A stretch of 64,000 bases of DNA from Zestomonas insulae (GTDB lineage Bacteria; Pseudomonadota; Gammaproteobacteria; Pseudomonadales; Pseudomonadaceae): the NCBI RefSeq assembly GCF_016901015.1, contig NZ_JAFEUP010000002.1, positions 806,001 through 870,000 on the forward strand, written 5' to 3'. The notes beneath the pieces were generated by a model, which ran no database searches, was not told the DNA's origin, and was given only the letters and a program-made list of their open reading frames with translations. Of this stretch, positions 7,959 to 17,300 are shown piece by piece. The translations under genes were made by a program, and so were the position numbers. Numbering within the stretch: position 1 is the first letter of the stretch; every line of letters starts with the position of its first letter.

Positions 7959-9679
7959 CGAGTGTTTTCCTGACGCTGTTGTTGTTCGTGCCAGAACTTG
8001 CGGCGTAGCAGTTCGGCCGGATCATCGGGGATCTGTCGCAGCCATTGCTCCATGGCCTGGCGTTGTTCGCCGTCCAGGGCCGGCTGATTGTCGAGCGCGA
8101 TGGCCCGGTTGTCGCCGTCGCTCAGCGTGTCGCTGCCGGCTTGCTGGCCGCTGCTGGCCAATTGATTGGCGGACTCCGCGGGCGATGCCTCGGCCGATTG
8201 CGAGTCGGTTTCGCTGGTTGCCGGTGCTGGCTCGCTTTGCCCTTCGCTGGTAGCCCCGGGTTGCGGTTCACCGGCCTGCGGCTCGGCTTGCTCAGCCTGT
8301 TGCGCGGCTTGTTGCTGCTGTTCGCGCTGGCGTAGCAGCTCCTCGACCAGAGCTTTGTTGTGCAGTGCCTGGGGCAGGTCTGCCTGATGCTCCAGCGCCT
8401 GCTCGTAGGCGTCCAGGGCGGCGTCCAGCTCGCCGGCCTTGGCTAGCGCATTGCCGCGATTGTAGTGCGCTGCGGCATTGTCGCCCTGGGCGAAGCGGCG
8501 GGCGGCGCCGGCAAAGTCGCCGGCCTGGTATAGCGCCAGGCCTTGCCATTGTGGATTCTCGAAGTGCGCGGCGGCCTCCGCCGGGCGCTGCGCTTGCAGT
8601 AGGCGCTGACCTTGCTGATCGGCGCGCAGCCAGAGGTCGTTGAGTTCGAAGGCCTGGCTGGGTTGCGGTTGCAGCAGCAACAGCGGCAGACAGAACAGCC
8701 AACCGCGCCGCCCGGCGCAGGCAGCCAACAACAGCAGCGGCAGGAGCAGCCAGTGACCCTGTTCGCTCCAGCCGGAGAGCAGGGTGGATTGTCCCTCGCG
8801 CAGAGCCTGCGGGCCGTCGAGCAGGCCTAGGCTGCGCAGGTCGCGCTCGTCCAGGCGCGCACTCGCGTAGCGCCCGCCCATGGCGCGGGCAAAGCGCGAC
8901 AGCCCAGCGCTGTCCAGGCGCGGCAGCAGGATGGCGCCGCTGGCGTCCTTGAGGAAGCCGCCGTCCTCCTGGGCAATCGGTGCGCCCTGAGCGGTGCCGA
9001 TGCCGAGGATGTGCAGCGGCACCGACTGGCGGTGCAGCGCCTTGCGGATGCCGTCGCGCTCGGCGTCGCTCAATGATGAAGTGAGCAGCAGCAACTGGCC
9101 GTGGCCTTGGGCGCCCTGTTCGAGCAACTGCACGGCCTTCTCCACGGCCAGGTCGGCACGCTGGCCCGGCTCCGGCATGATCGAGGGCTTCAGCGCCTCC
9201 AGCAGGTTGCGGCTGGTGGCCAGGTCGTCGGACAGCGGCACCAGCGTGTGTGCGCTACCGGCGTACACGACGATCGCGGTCTGCGCGTCGCGGCGCGCCT
9301 CGAGCAGGTCGAGCAGCTTGCGCCGAGCCTGTTCCAGGCGGGTCGGCGCGCCGTCGCTGGCGAGCATCTGCGGGGTCAGTTCGAACAGCACCACCAGCGG
9401 ATCGGCGCGCTGCTGGCTGGCGATTTCCATGCGTTGCCAGCTCGGCCCGAGCAGTGCCAGCAGACCTAGCAGCCAGGCGAGGCCGAGGGCGATCCAGGGC
9501 AGGCGATTGCTGCGCGTTTCACCGCCGTGCAGCAATGCGCTGTGGAAGGCCGGCGGCAGCAGCATCTGCCAGCGGCCGATGCGCCGCTGGCGGTGCCAGA
9601 GCAGCCACAGCAGCCAGCACAGCAGCGGCAACAGCAGCAGCCAGAACGGGCGTTGCCAGTGGGGCCAGAGCGCGCTCAT
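7955..9679 (-). CDS. BatB/BatC fusion: VWA domain plus TPR protein
   Basis: The start is ATG at 9679, overlapping the BatA stop by 4 bases; the longer open frame upstream is out of register with the family. The product has 574 residues. Two membrane helices lie at about 11-28 and 61-80, a VWA domain at about 93-280, then another hydrophobic segment near 300-330. TPR repeats follow (residues about 370-430, with AAAHYNRGNALAKAGELDAA). Next is a Gln/Ser/Ala-rich low-complexity stretch, and finally WLRQIPDDPAELLRRKFWHE, the conserved BatC tail. It therefore joins BatB and BatC in one chain. The metal site normally DxSxS reads E100-L-T102-P-Q104, so the VWA metal site is degenerate. It probably binds partner Bat proteins at the membrane. 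Confidence 0.85.
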   Translation of the reverse strand: MSALWPHWQRPFWLLLLPLLCWLLWLLWHRQRRIGRWQMLLPPAFHSALLHGGETRSNRLPWIALGLAWLLGLLALLGPSWQRMEIASQQRADPLVVLFELTPQMLASDGAPTRLEQARRKLLDLLEARRDAQTAIVVYAGSAHTLVPLSDDLATSRNLLEALKPSIMPEPGQRADLAVEKAVQLLEQGAQGHGQLLLLTSSLSDAERDGIRKALHRQSVPLHILGIGTAQGAPIAQEDGGFLKDASGAILLPRLDSAGLSRFARAMGGRYASARLDERDLRSLGLLDGPQALREGQSTLLSGWSEQGHWLLLPLLLLAACAGRRGWLFCLPLLLLQPQPSQAFELNDLWLRADQQGQRLLQAQRPAEAAAHFENPQWQGLALYQAGDFAGAARRFAQGDNAAAHYNRGNALAKAGELDAALDAYEQALEHQADLPQALHNKALVEELLRQREQQQQAAQQAEQAEPQAGEPQPGATSEGQSEPAPATSETDSQSAEASPAESANQLASSGQQAGSDTLSDGDNRAIALDNQPALDGEQRQAMEQWLRQIPDDPAELLRRKFWHEQQQRQENTR

Positions 9680-10710
9680 GGGCGCCTCCGCAGCAGCCAG
9701 TGCGGGCGGCGTTCGAGCAGCAGGCGCGGCCAATGCGGCCAGGCGCCGTCGACCGCGAGCAGCAGACTGAGCAGCAGGGCGCCGGCCAGCGGCCAGGCGA
9801 ACAGCGCCTTGGCCGGACGCGCCTGGGTGGGGCTCTGGTCGACTGGCTCGAGGCGGTCGAGCGCCACTTCGATCGCCTGCAACTCGTGCTGACTGCGTGC
9901 GCGGAAGTACGCGCCGCCGGTCTGTTCGGCGATTGCCTGCAGGGTCTCCTCGTCCAGGTCGAGGCTCGGGTTGAGGCCGAACAGGCCGCTGGTGACGCTC
10001 TGCTCGGGGTCGGCGCCGATGCCGATGGTGTAGATCCTGATCTGCTCCTCTGCCGCCAGACGCGCGGCGGTTAGCGGTTCGATCTCGCCGCCGTTGCTGG
10101 CACCGTCGGTCACCAGCACCAGCACGCGGCTTTGCGCCGGGCGCTGGCGCAGGCGTTTGACCGCCAGGCCGATGGCGTCGCCGATCGCGGTGTTCTTGCC
10201 GGCAATGCCGATCATCGCTTCGTCGAGCCAGACGCGCACGGTGTGGCGGTCGAAGGTCAGTGGCGCCTGCAGGTAGGCCTGGCTGCCGAACAGGATCAGC
10301 CCAACGCGGTCGCCCTGGCGACCCTCGATGAAGTCGCCGAGCAGGTGCTGGACCAGGGTCAGGCGGCTCACGTCGCTGCCTTTCCACTGCATGTCGGCGT
10401 AGTCCATCGAGCCGGAGACATCCACCGCAAGCAGCAGGTCGCGGCCGCTGGCCGGTACCGGTTGTGGTTCACCGACCCATTCCGGACGCGCGGCGGCCGT
10501 CAGCAGCAGCAGCCAGAGCAGCACGAAAGGTGCCTGCTGGCGCCAGCCCGGCAGGTGGCTGCGCGCACGGCGGCCGGCGAGCGACTCCAGTTCGCCGAGG
10601 AAGCTGACCTTGAGTGCCGCCTCGCCGCTGGGCGCCGGCGGCAGCAGCAGGCGCAGCAGCCAGGGCAGCGGGGCGAGCAGGAAGATCCACGGCCAGGCGA
10701 ACTCAAACAT
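9676..10710 (-). CDS. batA: BatA: membrane-anchored VWA domain protein
   Basis: The 344-residue protein has two N-terminal membrane helices (about 5-23 and 60-73), a VWA domain from about residue 90 to 290, and a C-terminal membrane helix near 305-325. The metal-ion-dependent adhesion motif D97-V-S99-G-S101 is intact, unlike that of the downstream BatB/C protein. It overlaps the DUF4381 gene by 8 bases and the next gene by 4, so the operon is translated as a chain. VWA domains bind protein partners through a metal ion, and MoxR ATPases are thought to act on such partners. Here the partner is probably the MoxR encoded at the head of this operon. A BatA-type aerotolerance or envelope-stress role is inferred by family. 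Confidence 0.87.
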   Translation of the reverse strand: MFEFAWPWIFLLAPLPWLLRLLLPPAPSGEAALKVSFLGELESLAGRRARSHLPGWRQQAPFVLLWLLLLTAAARPEWVGEPQPVPASGRDLLLAVDVSGSMDYADMQWKGSDVSRLTLVQHLLGDFIEGRQGDRVGLILFGSQAYLQAPLTFDRHTVRVWLDEAMIGIAGKNTAIGDAIGLAVKRLRQRPAQSRVLVLVTDGASNGGEIEPLTAARLAAEEQIRIYTIGIGADPEQSVTSGLFGLNPSLDLDEETLQAIAEQTGGAYFRARSQHELQAIEVALDRLEPVDQSPTQARPAKALFAWPLAGALLLSLLLAVDGAWPHWPRLLLERRPHWLLRRRP

Positions 10711-11194
10711 GCTTGCGGATCCAGGTTTCGACGGCGTGCTGCAGGCCGTCGACGGCTTTGTCGTCGAGGGTGCACTGCGGTTTGTAGGTACCCTCGACCA
10801 GCACCATCCAGCGCGTCAGGCCGGCGGCCGGACAGCGGCTGTCGAGGAACGCCAGCCAGGCGCGCCCGCTCAGCGTGTGGCAGGGATGGTTCGGGTAGTG
10901 ACTGCGGCATACGCGCTTGAGCAGCGCGTTGAGCTGCTGCAGCCAGGGCCCGGCCGGCTCGTCGTAAGGCCTGCGCAGTTGCTGCAGTTCCTCCAGCGCT
11001 GCGGCGCGCTGCGGATCGAGCGGCGCCTCGGCGGCGGCCAGCTGCTGGCGCCGCGCCAGGCGACGTCGCCAGAACCAGGCGGCCCAGGCGAGTAGCGGCA
11101 ACAGCGCGGCCAGCACCCACCAGCCCGGTGCGGGCGGCCACCAGCCGATCGGAGGCGGTGCGATCAGTGGCTCCAGGCGGTCGAGCGGGTTCAT
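10703..11194 (-). CDS. DUF4381 domain-containing protein
   Basis: The 163-residue protein starts at ATG 11194 (MNPLDRLEPL). The open frame continues upstream to 11530, but that part lies inside the DUF58 gene. It begins with a Pro-rich stretch (PPPIGWWPPAPGWW) running into one membrane helix at about residues 27-44. A short basic stretch and a cytoplasmic helical domain follow, with RAWLAFLDSRC and GTYKP segments. This N-terminal motif is typical of DUF4381, a small protein found between DUF58 and BatA in Gammaproteobacterial Bat operons. It overlaps the DUF58 stop by 4 bases. Biochemical function is unknown; a membrane accessory of the MoxR/VWA complex is inferred from the operon. Confidence 0.8.
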   Translation of the reverse strand: MNPLDRLEPLIAPPPIGWWPPAPGWWVLAALLPLLAWAAWFWRRRLARRQQLAAAEAPLDPQRAAALEELQQLRRPYDEPAGPWLQQLNALLKRVCRSHYPNHPCHTLSGRAWLAFLDSRCPAAGLTRWMVLVEGTYKPQCTLDDKAVDGLQHAVETWIRKHV

Positions 11195-12132
11195 TGCGGC
11201 TTCCGCGGATGGAAGGTGTTGAGGTGGTCGCGCAGCTGGTCGACCAGCGCGCTTTGCGTGCTCAGTGGCAGCAGCGGCACGCCGAGCTTCTGCGCCAGGC
11301 GCACCCAGGCCGCCTGGCGGGTGTCGGCCAGGCTGCGATAGGTCTGGCGCAGGTCGCTGTCGTGGGTGTCGAGCTCCAGCTGCGCGCCGTGCTCGACGAA
11401 GTTGAGCAACCCGGCGGCGGGCAGCGCATGGTCGAGCGGGTCGGAGAGTGGAAACAGCACCAGGTCGGTGTGCCGAGCGAGCAGGCTGAGCTGCTGCTCG
11501 CTGCTTTCGGTCAGCGCGCGTTCGTCGCACACCACGATCACCAGGCTGCCAGGACGCAGCACCTCGCGCGCGCGGCGCAGGGCCTGGCCGAAGGCCTCGC
11601 GGTTCGCTTGCAGTTCGGTGTGCAGCGCCTGATTGGCGCGCACCAGGCGGTTGAGCAGCTGCAGCAGGCTCTGTTTGCTGCGCCGCGGTTTGATCTCGTG
11701 CTGCTCGGCATCGCCGAACACCAGGCCGCCGACCCGGTCGTTGTGGTCGAGCGCCGCCCAGCCGATCAGCGCCGCGACCTGGGCGGCGAGCACCGACTTG
11801 AACATCAGCCCGCTGCCGAAAAACAGCCGCTGGCTCTGCTCGACCATGATGAAGATCGGTCGCTCGCGCTCCTCGTGGAACAGCTTGGTGTGCGGCTCCT
11901 GGGTGCGCGCGGTGACGCGCCAGTCGATGGTGCGCACGTCGTCGCCGGCCTGGTAGACGCGCACCTGGTCGAAGTCCACGCCGCGGCCGCGCAGCTTGGA
12001 GTGGTGCAGGCCGATCAGCGGGCTGCGCCGGCTGGGGGTGGAGAACAGCTGCACCTCGCGGACGTGGTGGCGCATCTCGATCAGTTCGGCGAGGTTGCTG
12101 CGTACACCGGGCTGGCTGGGCAGGATGTCCAT
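11191..12132 (-). CDS. DUF58 domain-containing protein
   Basis: The 313-residue cytoplasmic protein carries the DUF58 hallmark RVYQAGDDVRTIDWRVTART near residues 58-77, followed by HTKLFHEERE. The C-terminal half has the alternating strand/helix look of a VWA-like fold (SLVIVVCDERALTE). The start at ATG 12132 gives MDILPSQPG; it has no strong ribosome binding site. It lies 34 bases after the moxR stop, so coupling with moxR is likely. DUF58 proteins are almost always encoded next to a MoxR AAA+ ATPase and are presumed partners of it. The exact start is the weakest part of this call. Confidence 0.85.
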   Translation of the reverse strand: MDILPSQPGVRSNLAELIEMRHHVREVQLFSTPSRRSPLIGLHHSKLRGRGVDFDQVRVYQAGDDVRTIDWRVTARTQEPHTKLFHEERERPIFIMVEQSQRLFFGSGLMFKSVLAAQVAALIGWAALDHNDRVGGLVFGDAEQHEIKPRRSKQSLLQLLNRLVRANQALHTELQANREAFGQALRRAREVLRPGSLVIVVCDERALTESSEQQLSLLARHTDLVLFPLSDPLDHALPAAGLLNFVEHGAQLELDTHDSDLRQTYRSLADTRQAAWVRLAQKLGVPLLPLSTQSALVDQLRDHLNTFHPRKPQ

Positions 12133-12166
12133 GCGGACGCTCAATGGGCTGCGGTCGGCGCGCGCA

Positions 12167-13126
<960 letters not shown>

Positions 13127-13183
13127 CGGATCGTTCCTGAAAGTGGGCTGCGGCCGGCTGAACGGGCTGCCGGGGCGCCTACT

Positions 13184-14068
13184 TTAATCTATTGCCGGAT
13201 GATCGACTAAGGGCTCGGCCACAGTTCGCTCGCCGCTGTCCTGTCGCGCGTTGCTGCGGTTACCGGGGAGTGGCGTGAGACAGCGCAGCACGCTGTTGGG
13301 ATTGCGCAGGCCGCGCAGGTGCGGCGCGCCGAACAGGTGTACCGCGAGGAAGTAGAGCGCGGCCAGCCAGGCGGGCATGCCGGCTTCGCGCAGCATGCGC
13401 TGGAACAGTCGGTCGGCCTGGCGCTTGCTCACGGGCACGACGTGGAGGTACTGGTACAGCGCGTCATGCACCAGGCTGGCGTGGTGGGCCAGCGGCCAGA
13501 ACACCTCGCCCGCCTGTAGGTGGCCATGCTGGATGCGCAGCACCGGCGTGCGCCGTTCCCACCAGTCCGGTGAGCCGAACAGGGCCAGCCAGTAGAAGAC
13601 GATCTTCGGCGAGCAGCCGTCCCAGGCGTAGGTGCGCGACCGCTCGAAGGCATAGCGCACGCTACGACTGGCCAGCGCGGGCTGCGCTTCGCCGGGGTTG
13701 ATGATCAGCCGGCCGTTGTGAATCACCAGCCACTCGGCATAGAAGTAGCGGCCGCGCAGCTCTGGGCAGTCGTAGACCAGCGCATGGTCGATGTAGTTGA
13801 GCCACGGACCGTCGCGATCGCGACCGGCGAAGCCCCAGTCGCGCAGGCTGCGCGCGTGCAGTTCGCTGGCGCGACGCAGGCGTTCGCGGCGGCCGACCAG
13901 CAGCGGCAGGCCGATACCGAGATAGACCAGCGGACCGCCGACCAGCAGCCAGGGCAGCCAGCCGCGCGCGTAAAGCCCGGCCAGGCCGAGCAAGATCACG
14001 CCGAGCAGGGTTACCAGCAGGTTCTTGTGCGTGCAGATCAGCGCGCGGCGGAGAGGAGCAGGGGCCAT
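13184..14068 (-). CDS. DUF1353-like membrane protein
   Basis: I place the start at ATG 14068, with GGA five to six bases upstream; a GTG at 14119 would add 17 residues. The 294-residue protein has two adjacent hydrophobic segments near residues 18-50 (LLVTLLGVILLGLAGLYA and LPWLLVGGPLVYLGIGLPLL). A soluble domain follows, containing FWPLAHHASLVHDALYQYLH, which resembles the DUF1353 signature with its conserved HD. A further hydrophobic stretch occurs near WLAALYFLAVHLFG. Function is unknown. It lies between moxR and gdhB on the moxR strand, and could be the first gene of the Bat transcript. The DUF1353 match is moderate. Confidence 0.6.
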   Translation of the reverse strand: MAPAPLRRALICTHKNLLVTLLGVILLGLAGLYARGWLPWLLVGGPLVYLGIGLPLLVGRRERLRRASELHARSLRDWGFAGRDRDGPWLNYIDHALVYDCPELRGRYFYAEWLVIHNGRLIINPGEAQPALASRSVRYAFERSRTYAWDGCSPKIVFYWLALFGSPDWWERRTPVLRIQHGHLQAGEVFWPLAHHASLVHDALYQYLHVVPVSKRQADRLFQRMLREAGMPAWLAALYFLAVHLFGAPHLRGLRNPNSVLRCLTPLPGNRSNARQDSGERTVAEPLVDHPAID

Positions 14069-14341
14069 GGTTTCCGTACACCGGCAGGGACGCCAGTCGG
14101 GCACCCCGGTGGCAGACACCCTAGCAGCTGTAGTGGCCTTGCGCCATAACCACTCCTTCGAGGGGTTGACCGAATATGTCGCAGGGCAGCAAGCCCGGCC
14201 GATTGGGCGTGGCTAAGCTGTGCGTGACTCATTGGTCGCCCCGCGTACGGGTGGTTCCGCGGTCACCTAGACTGCTTGGAAGCCGTAGGCCGGGCTGCGC
14301 CATGGGCGCCTCCCGTACAACAAGTCCAGCGGAGTATCAGC

Positions 14342-17300
14342 ATGTCGTTCTTCACCGCAGCCAGCAAAGCCGACTTCCAGCACCAACTGCAGGCGGCCCT
14401 GGCGCAGCACGTCAGCGAACAGGCGTTGCCACAAGTGGCGTTGTTCGCCGAACAGTTCTTCGGCATCGTCGCGCTCGACGAACTCACCGAGCGGCGTCTC
14501 TCGGACCTGGTCGGCTGCACGCTGGCGGCCTGGCGCCTGCTCGAGCGCTTCGTCCCGACGCAACCGCAGGTGCAGGTGTTCAACCCGGATTACGAGAAGC
14601 ACGGCTGGCAGTCGACGCACACCGCGATTCTGGTGCTGCACCCGGACATCCCGTTCCTGGTCGACTCGGTACGCATGGAGGTGAACCGTCGCGGTCACAG
14701 CATCCATACCCTGCAGAACAGCGTGCTGAGCGTGCGTCGCAACGCCAAGGGCGAGTTGCTGGAAGTTTTGCCCAAGGGCAGCACCGGCAAGGACGTCAGC
14801 CAGGAATCGATGATGTTTCTGGAGATCGACCGCTGCGGGGTGGTCGGCGAATTGCGTGCGCTGGAAAGCGGCCTGCAGGAGGTGCTCGGCGAAGTGCGCC
14901 TGACCGTCGCCGACTTCCTGCCGATGAAGGCCAAGGCCAGCGAGCTGCTGGCCTGGCTGGGCAAGGCCAAGCTGAAGGCCGACAAGACCGAGGTTGCCGA
15001 GATCAAGGTGTTCCTCGAGTGGCTGCTGGACAACCATTTCACCTTCCTCGGCTACGAAGAATTCACTGTCCACGACGAGGCCGATGGCGGCTACATCCAG
15101 TACGACGAAGCCTCGCTGCTCGGCCTCTCCAAACTGCTGCGCACCGGGCTGACCAGCCGTGACCTGCACATCGAGCCCTACGCAGTGAACTACCTGCGCG
15201 AACCGATGCTGTTGTCCTTCGCCAAGGCCGCGATGCCCAGCCGCGTGCATCGTCCGGCCTACCCGGATTTCGTCTCGATCCGCGAACTGGACGCCAAGGG
15301 CAAGGTGGTCAAGGAGTGCCGCTTCCTCGGCATCTATACCTCGGTGGTGTACAGCCAGAGCGTGCATGAGATTCCGTTCATTCGGCGCAAGGTCGCCGAA
15401 GTGGAGAAACGGTCCGGCTTCAACGCCCAGGGCCACCTCGGCAAGGAGCTGGTCAAGGTGCTCGACGTGCTGCCGCGCGACGACCTGTTCCAGACCCCGG
15501 TGGACGAGCTGTACAGCACCGCGCTGGCCATCGTGCAGATCCAGGAGCGCAACAAGATCCGCCTGTTCCTGCGCATGGACCCTTATGGCCGCTTCGTCTA
15601 CGCGCTGGCCTACGTGCCGCGCGACGTGTACTCGACCGAGACGCGCCTGCGCATCCAGCAGGTGCTGGTCGACCGCCTGCACGCCACCGATTGCGAGTTC
15701 TGGACCTACTTCTCCGAGTCGCTGCTGGCGCGCGTGCAGTTCATCCTGCGCGTCGACCCGAAGACCAAGCTGGACATCGATCCGCAGCAGCTCGAACGCG
15801 AGGTGATCCAGGCCTGCCGCTCGTGGAAGGACGATTACGCCGGGCTAGTCATCGAGTCGTTCGGCGAGGCCAAGGGCAACCGGGTGCTGGCGGACTTTCC
15901 CAAGAGTTTCCCGGCCGGCTACCGCGAGCGCTTTTCCGCGCCGTCGGCGGTGGTCGACCTCAAGCACCTGCTCAGCCTGTCGGACGACAAGCCGCTGGTG
16001 ATGAGCTTCTACCAGCCGCTGGCCAGCGACGGCCAGCAGCTGCACTGCAAGCTGTACCACGCCGACACGCCGCTGGCGTTGTCCGACGTGCTGCCGATCC
16101 TCGAGAACCTCGGCCTGCGTGTGCTCGGTGAGTTCCCCTACCGCCTGCAGCAGCGCAACGGCCGCGAATTCTGGATTCACGACTTCGCCTTCACCTACGC
16201 CGAAGGCCTGAACGTCGACCTGCAGCAACTCAACGACACCTTCCAGGATGCCTTCGTGCAGATCGTTGGCGGCGCTGCCGAGAACGACGGCTTCAACCGC
16301 CTGGTGCTGACCGCGGCGATGCCGTGGCGCGACGTGGCCCTGCTGCGCGCCTATGCGCGCTACCTCAAGCAGATTCGCCTGGGCTTCGACCTCGGCTACA
16401 TCGCCAGCACCCTGGTCAACCACGTGGACATCGCCCGCGAGCTGGTGCGCCTGTTCAAGACGCGCTTCTACCTGGCGCGCAAGCTGGCCGCCGACGATCT
16501 GGCCGATAAGCAGCAGAAGCTCGAGCAGGCGATTCTGGTCGCCCTCGACAACGTCGCGGTGCTCAACGAGGACCGCATCCTGCGGCGCTACCTTGACCTG
16601 ATCAAGGCGACCCTGCGCACCAACTTCTACCAGCCGGCGGCCGACGGCCAGGCGAAGAGTTACTTCAGCTTCAAGCTCAATCCGCGGGCGATTCCGGACA
16701 TCCCCAAACCGGTGCCGAAGTTCGAAATCTTCGTCTACAGCCCGCGCGTCGAAGGCGTGCACCTGCGCTTCGGCGACGTGGCGCGCGGCGGGCTGCGCTG
16801 GTCGGACCGCGAGGAAGACTTCCGCACCGAAGTGCTCGGTCTGGTCAAGGCGCAGCAGGTGAAGAACGCCGTGATCGTACCGGTTGGCGCCAAGGGTGGC
16901 TTCATTCCACGGCGCCTGCCGGTGGGCGGCAGCCGCGACGAGATTCAGGCCGAGGCGATCGCCTGCTACCGCATCTTCATCAGTGGCCTGCTCGACATCA
17001 CCGACAACCTCAAGGAGGGCAAGGTGGTGGCGCCGGAGAACGTGGTGCGCCACGACCCGGACGATCCCTACCTGGTGGTGGCTGCCGACAAGGGCACCGC
17101 GACCTTCTCCGACATCGCCAACGGCATCGCCCTGGAATACGGCTTCTGGCTCGGCGACGCGTTCGCCTCGGGCGGCTCGGCGGGTTACGACCACAAGGGC
17201 ATGGGCATCACCGCCAAGGGGGCTTGGGTTTCGGTGCAGCGCCACTTCCGCGAGCGCGGCATCGACGTGCAGCAGGACAACACCACGGTGATCGGCATCG

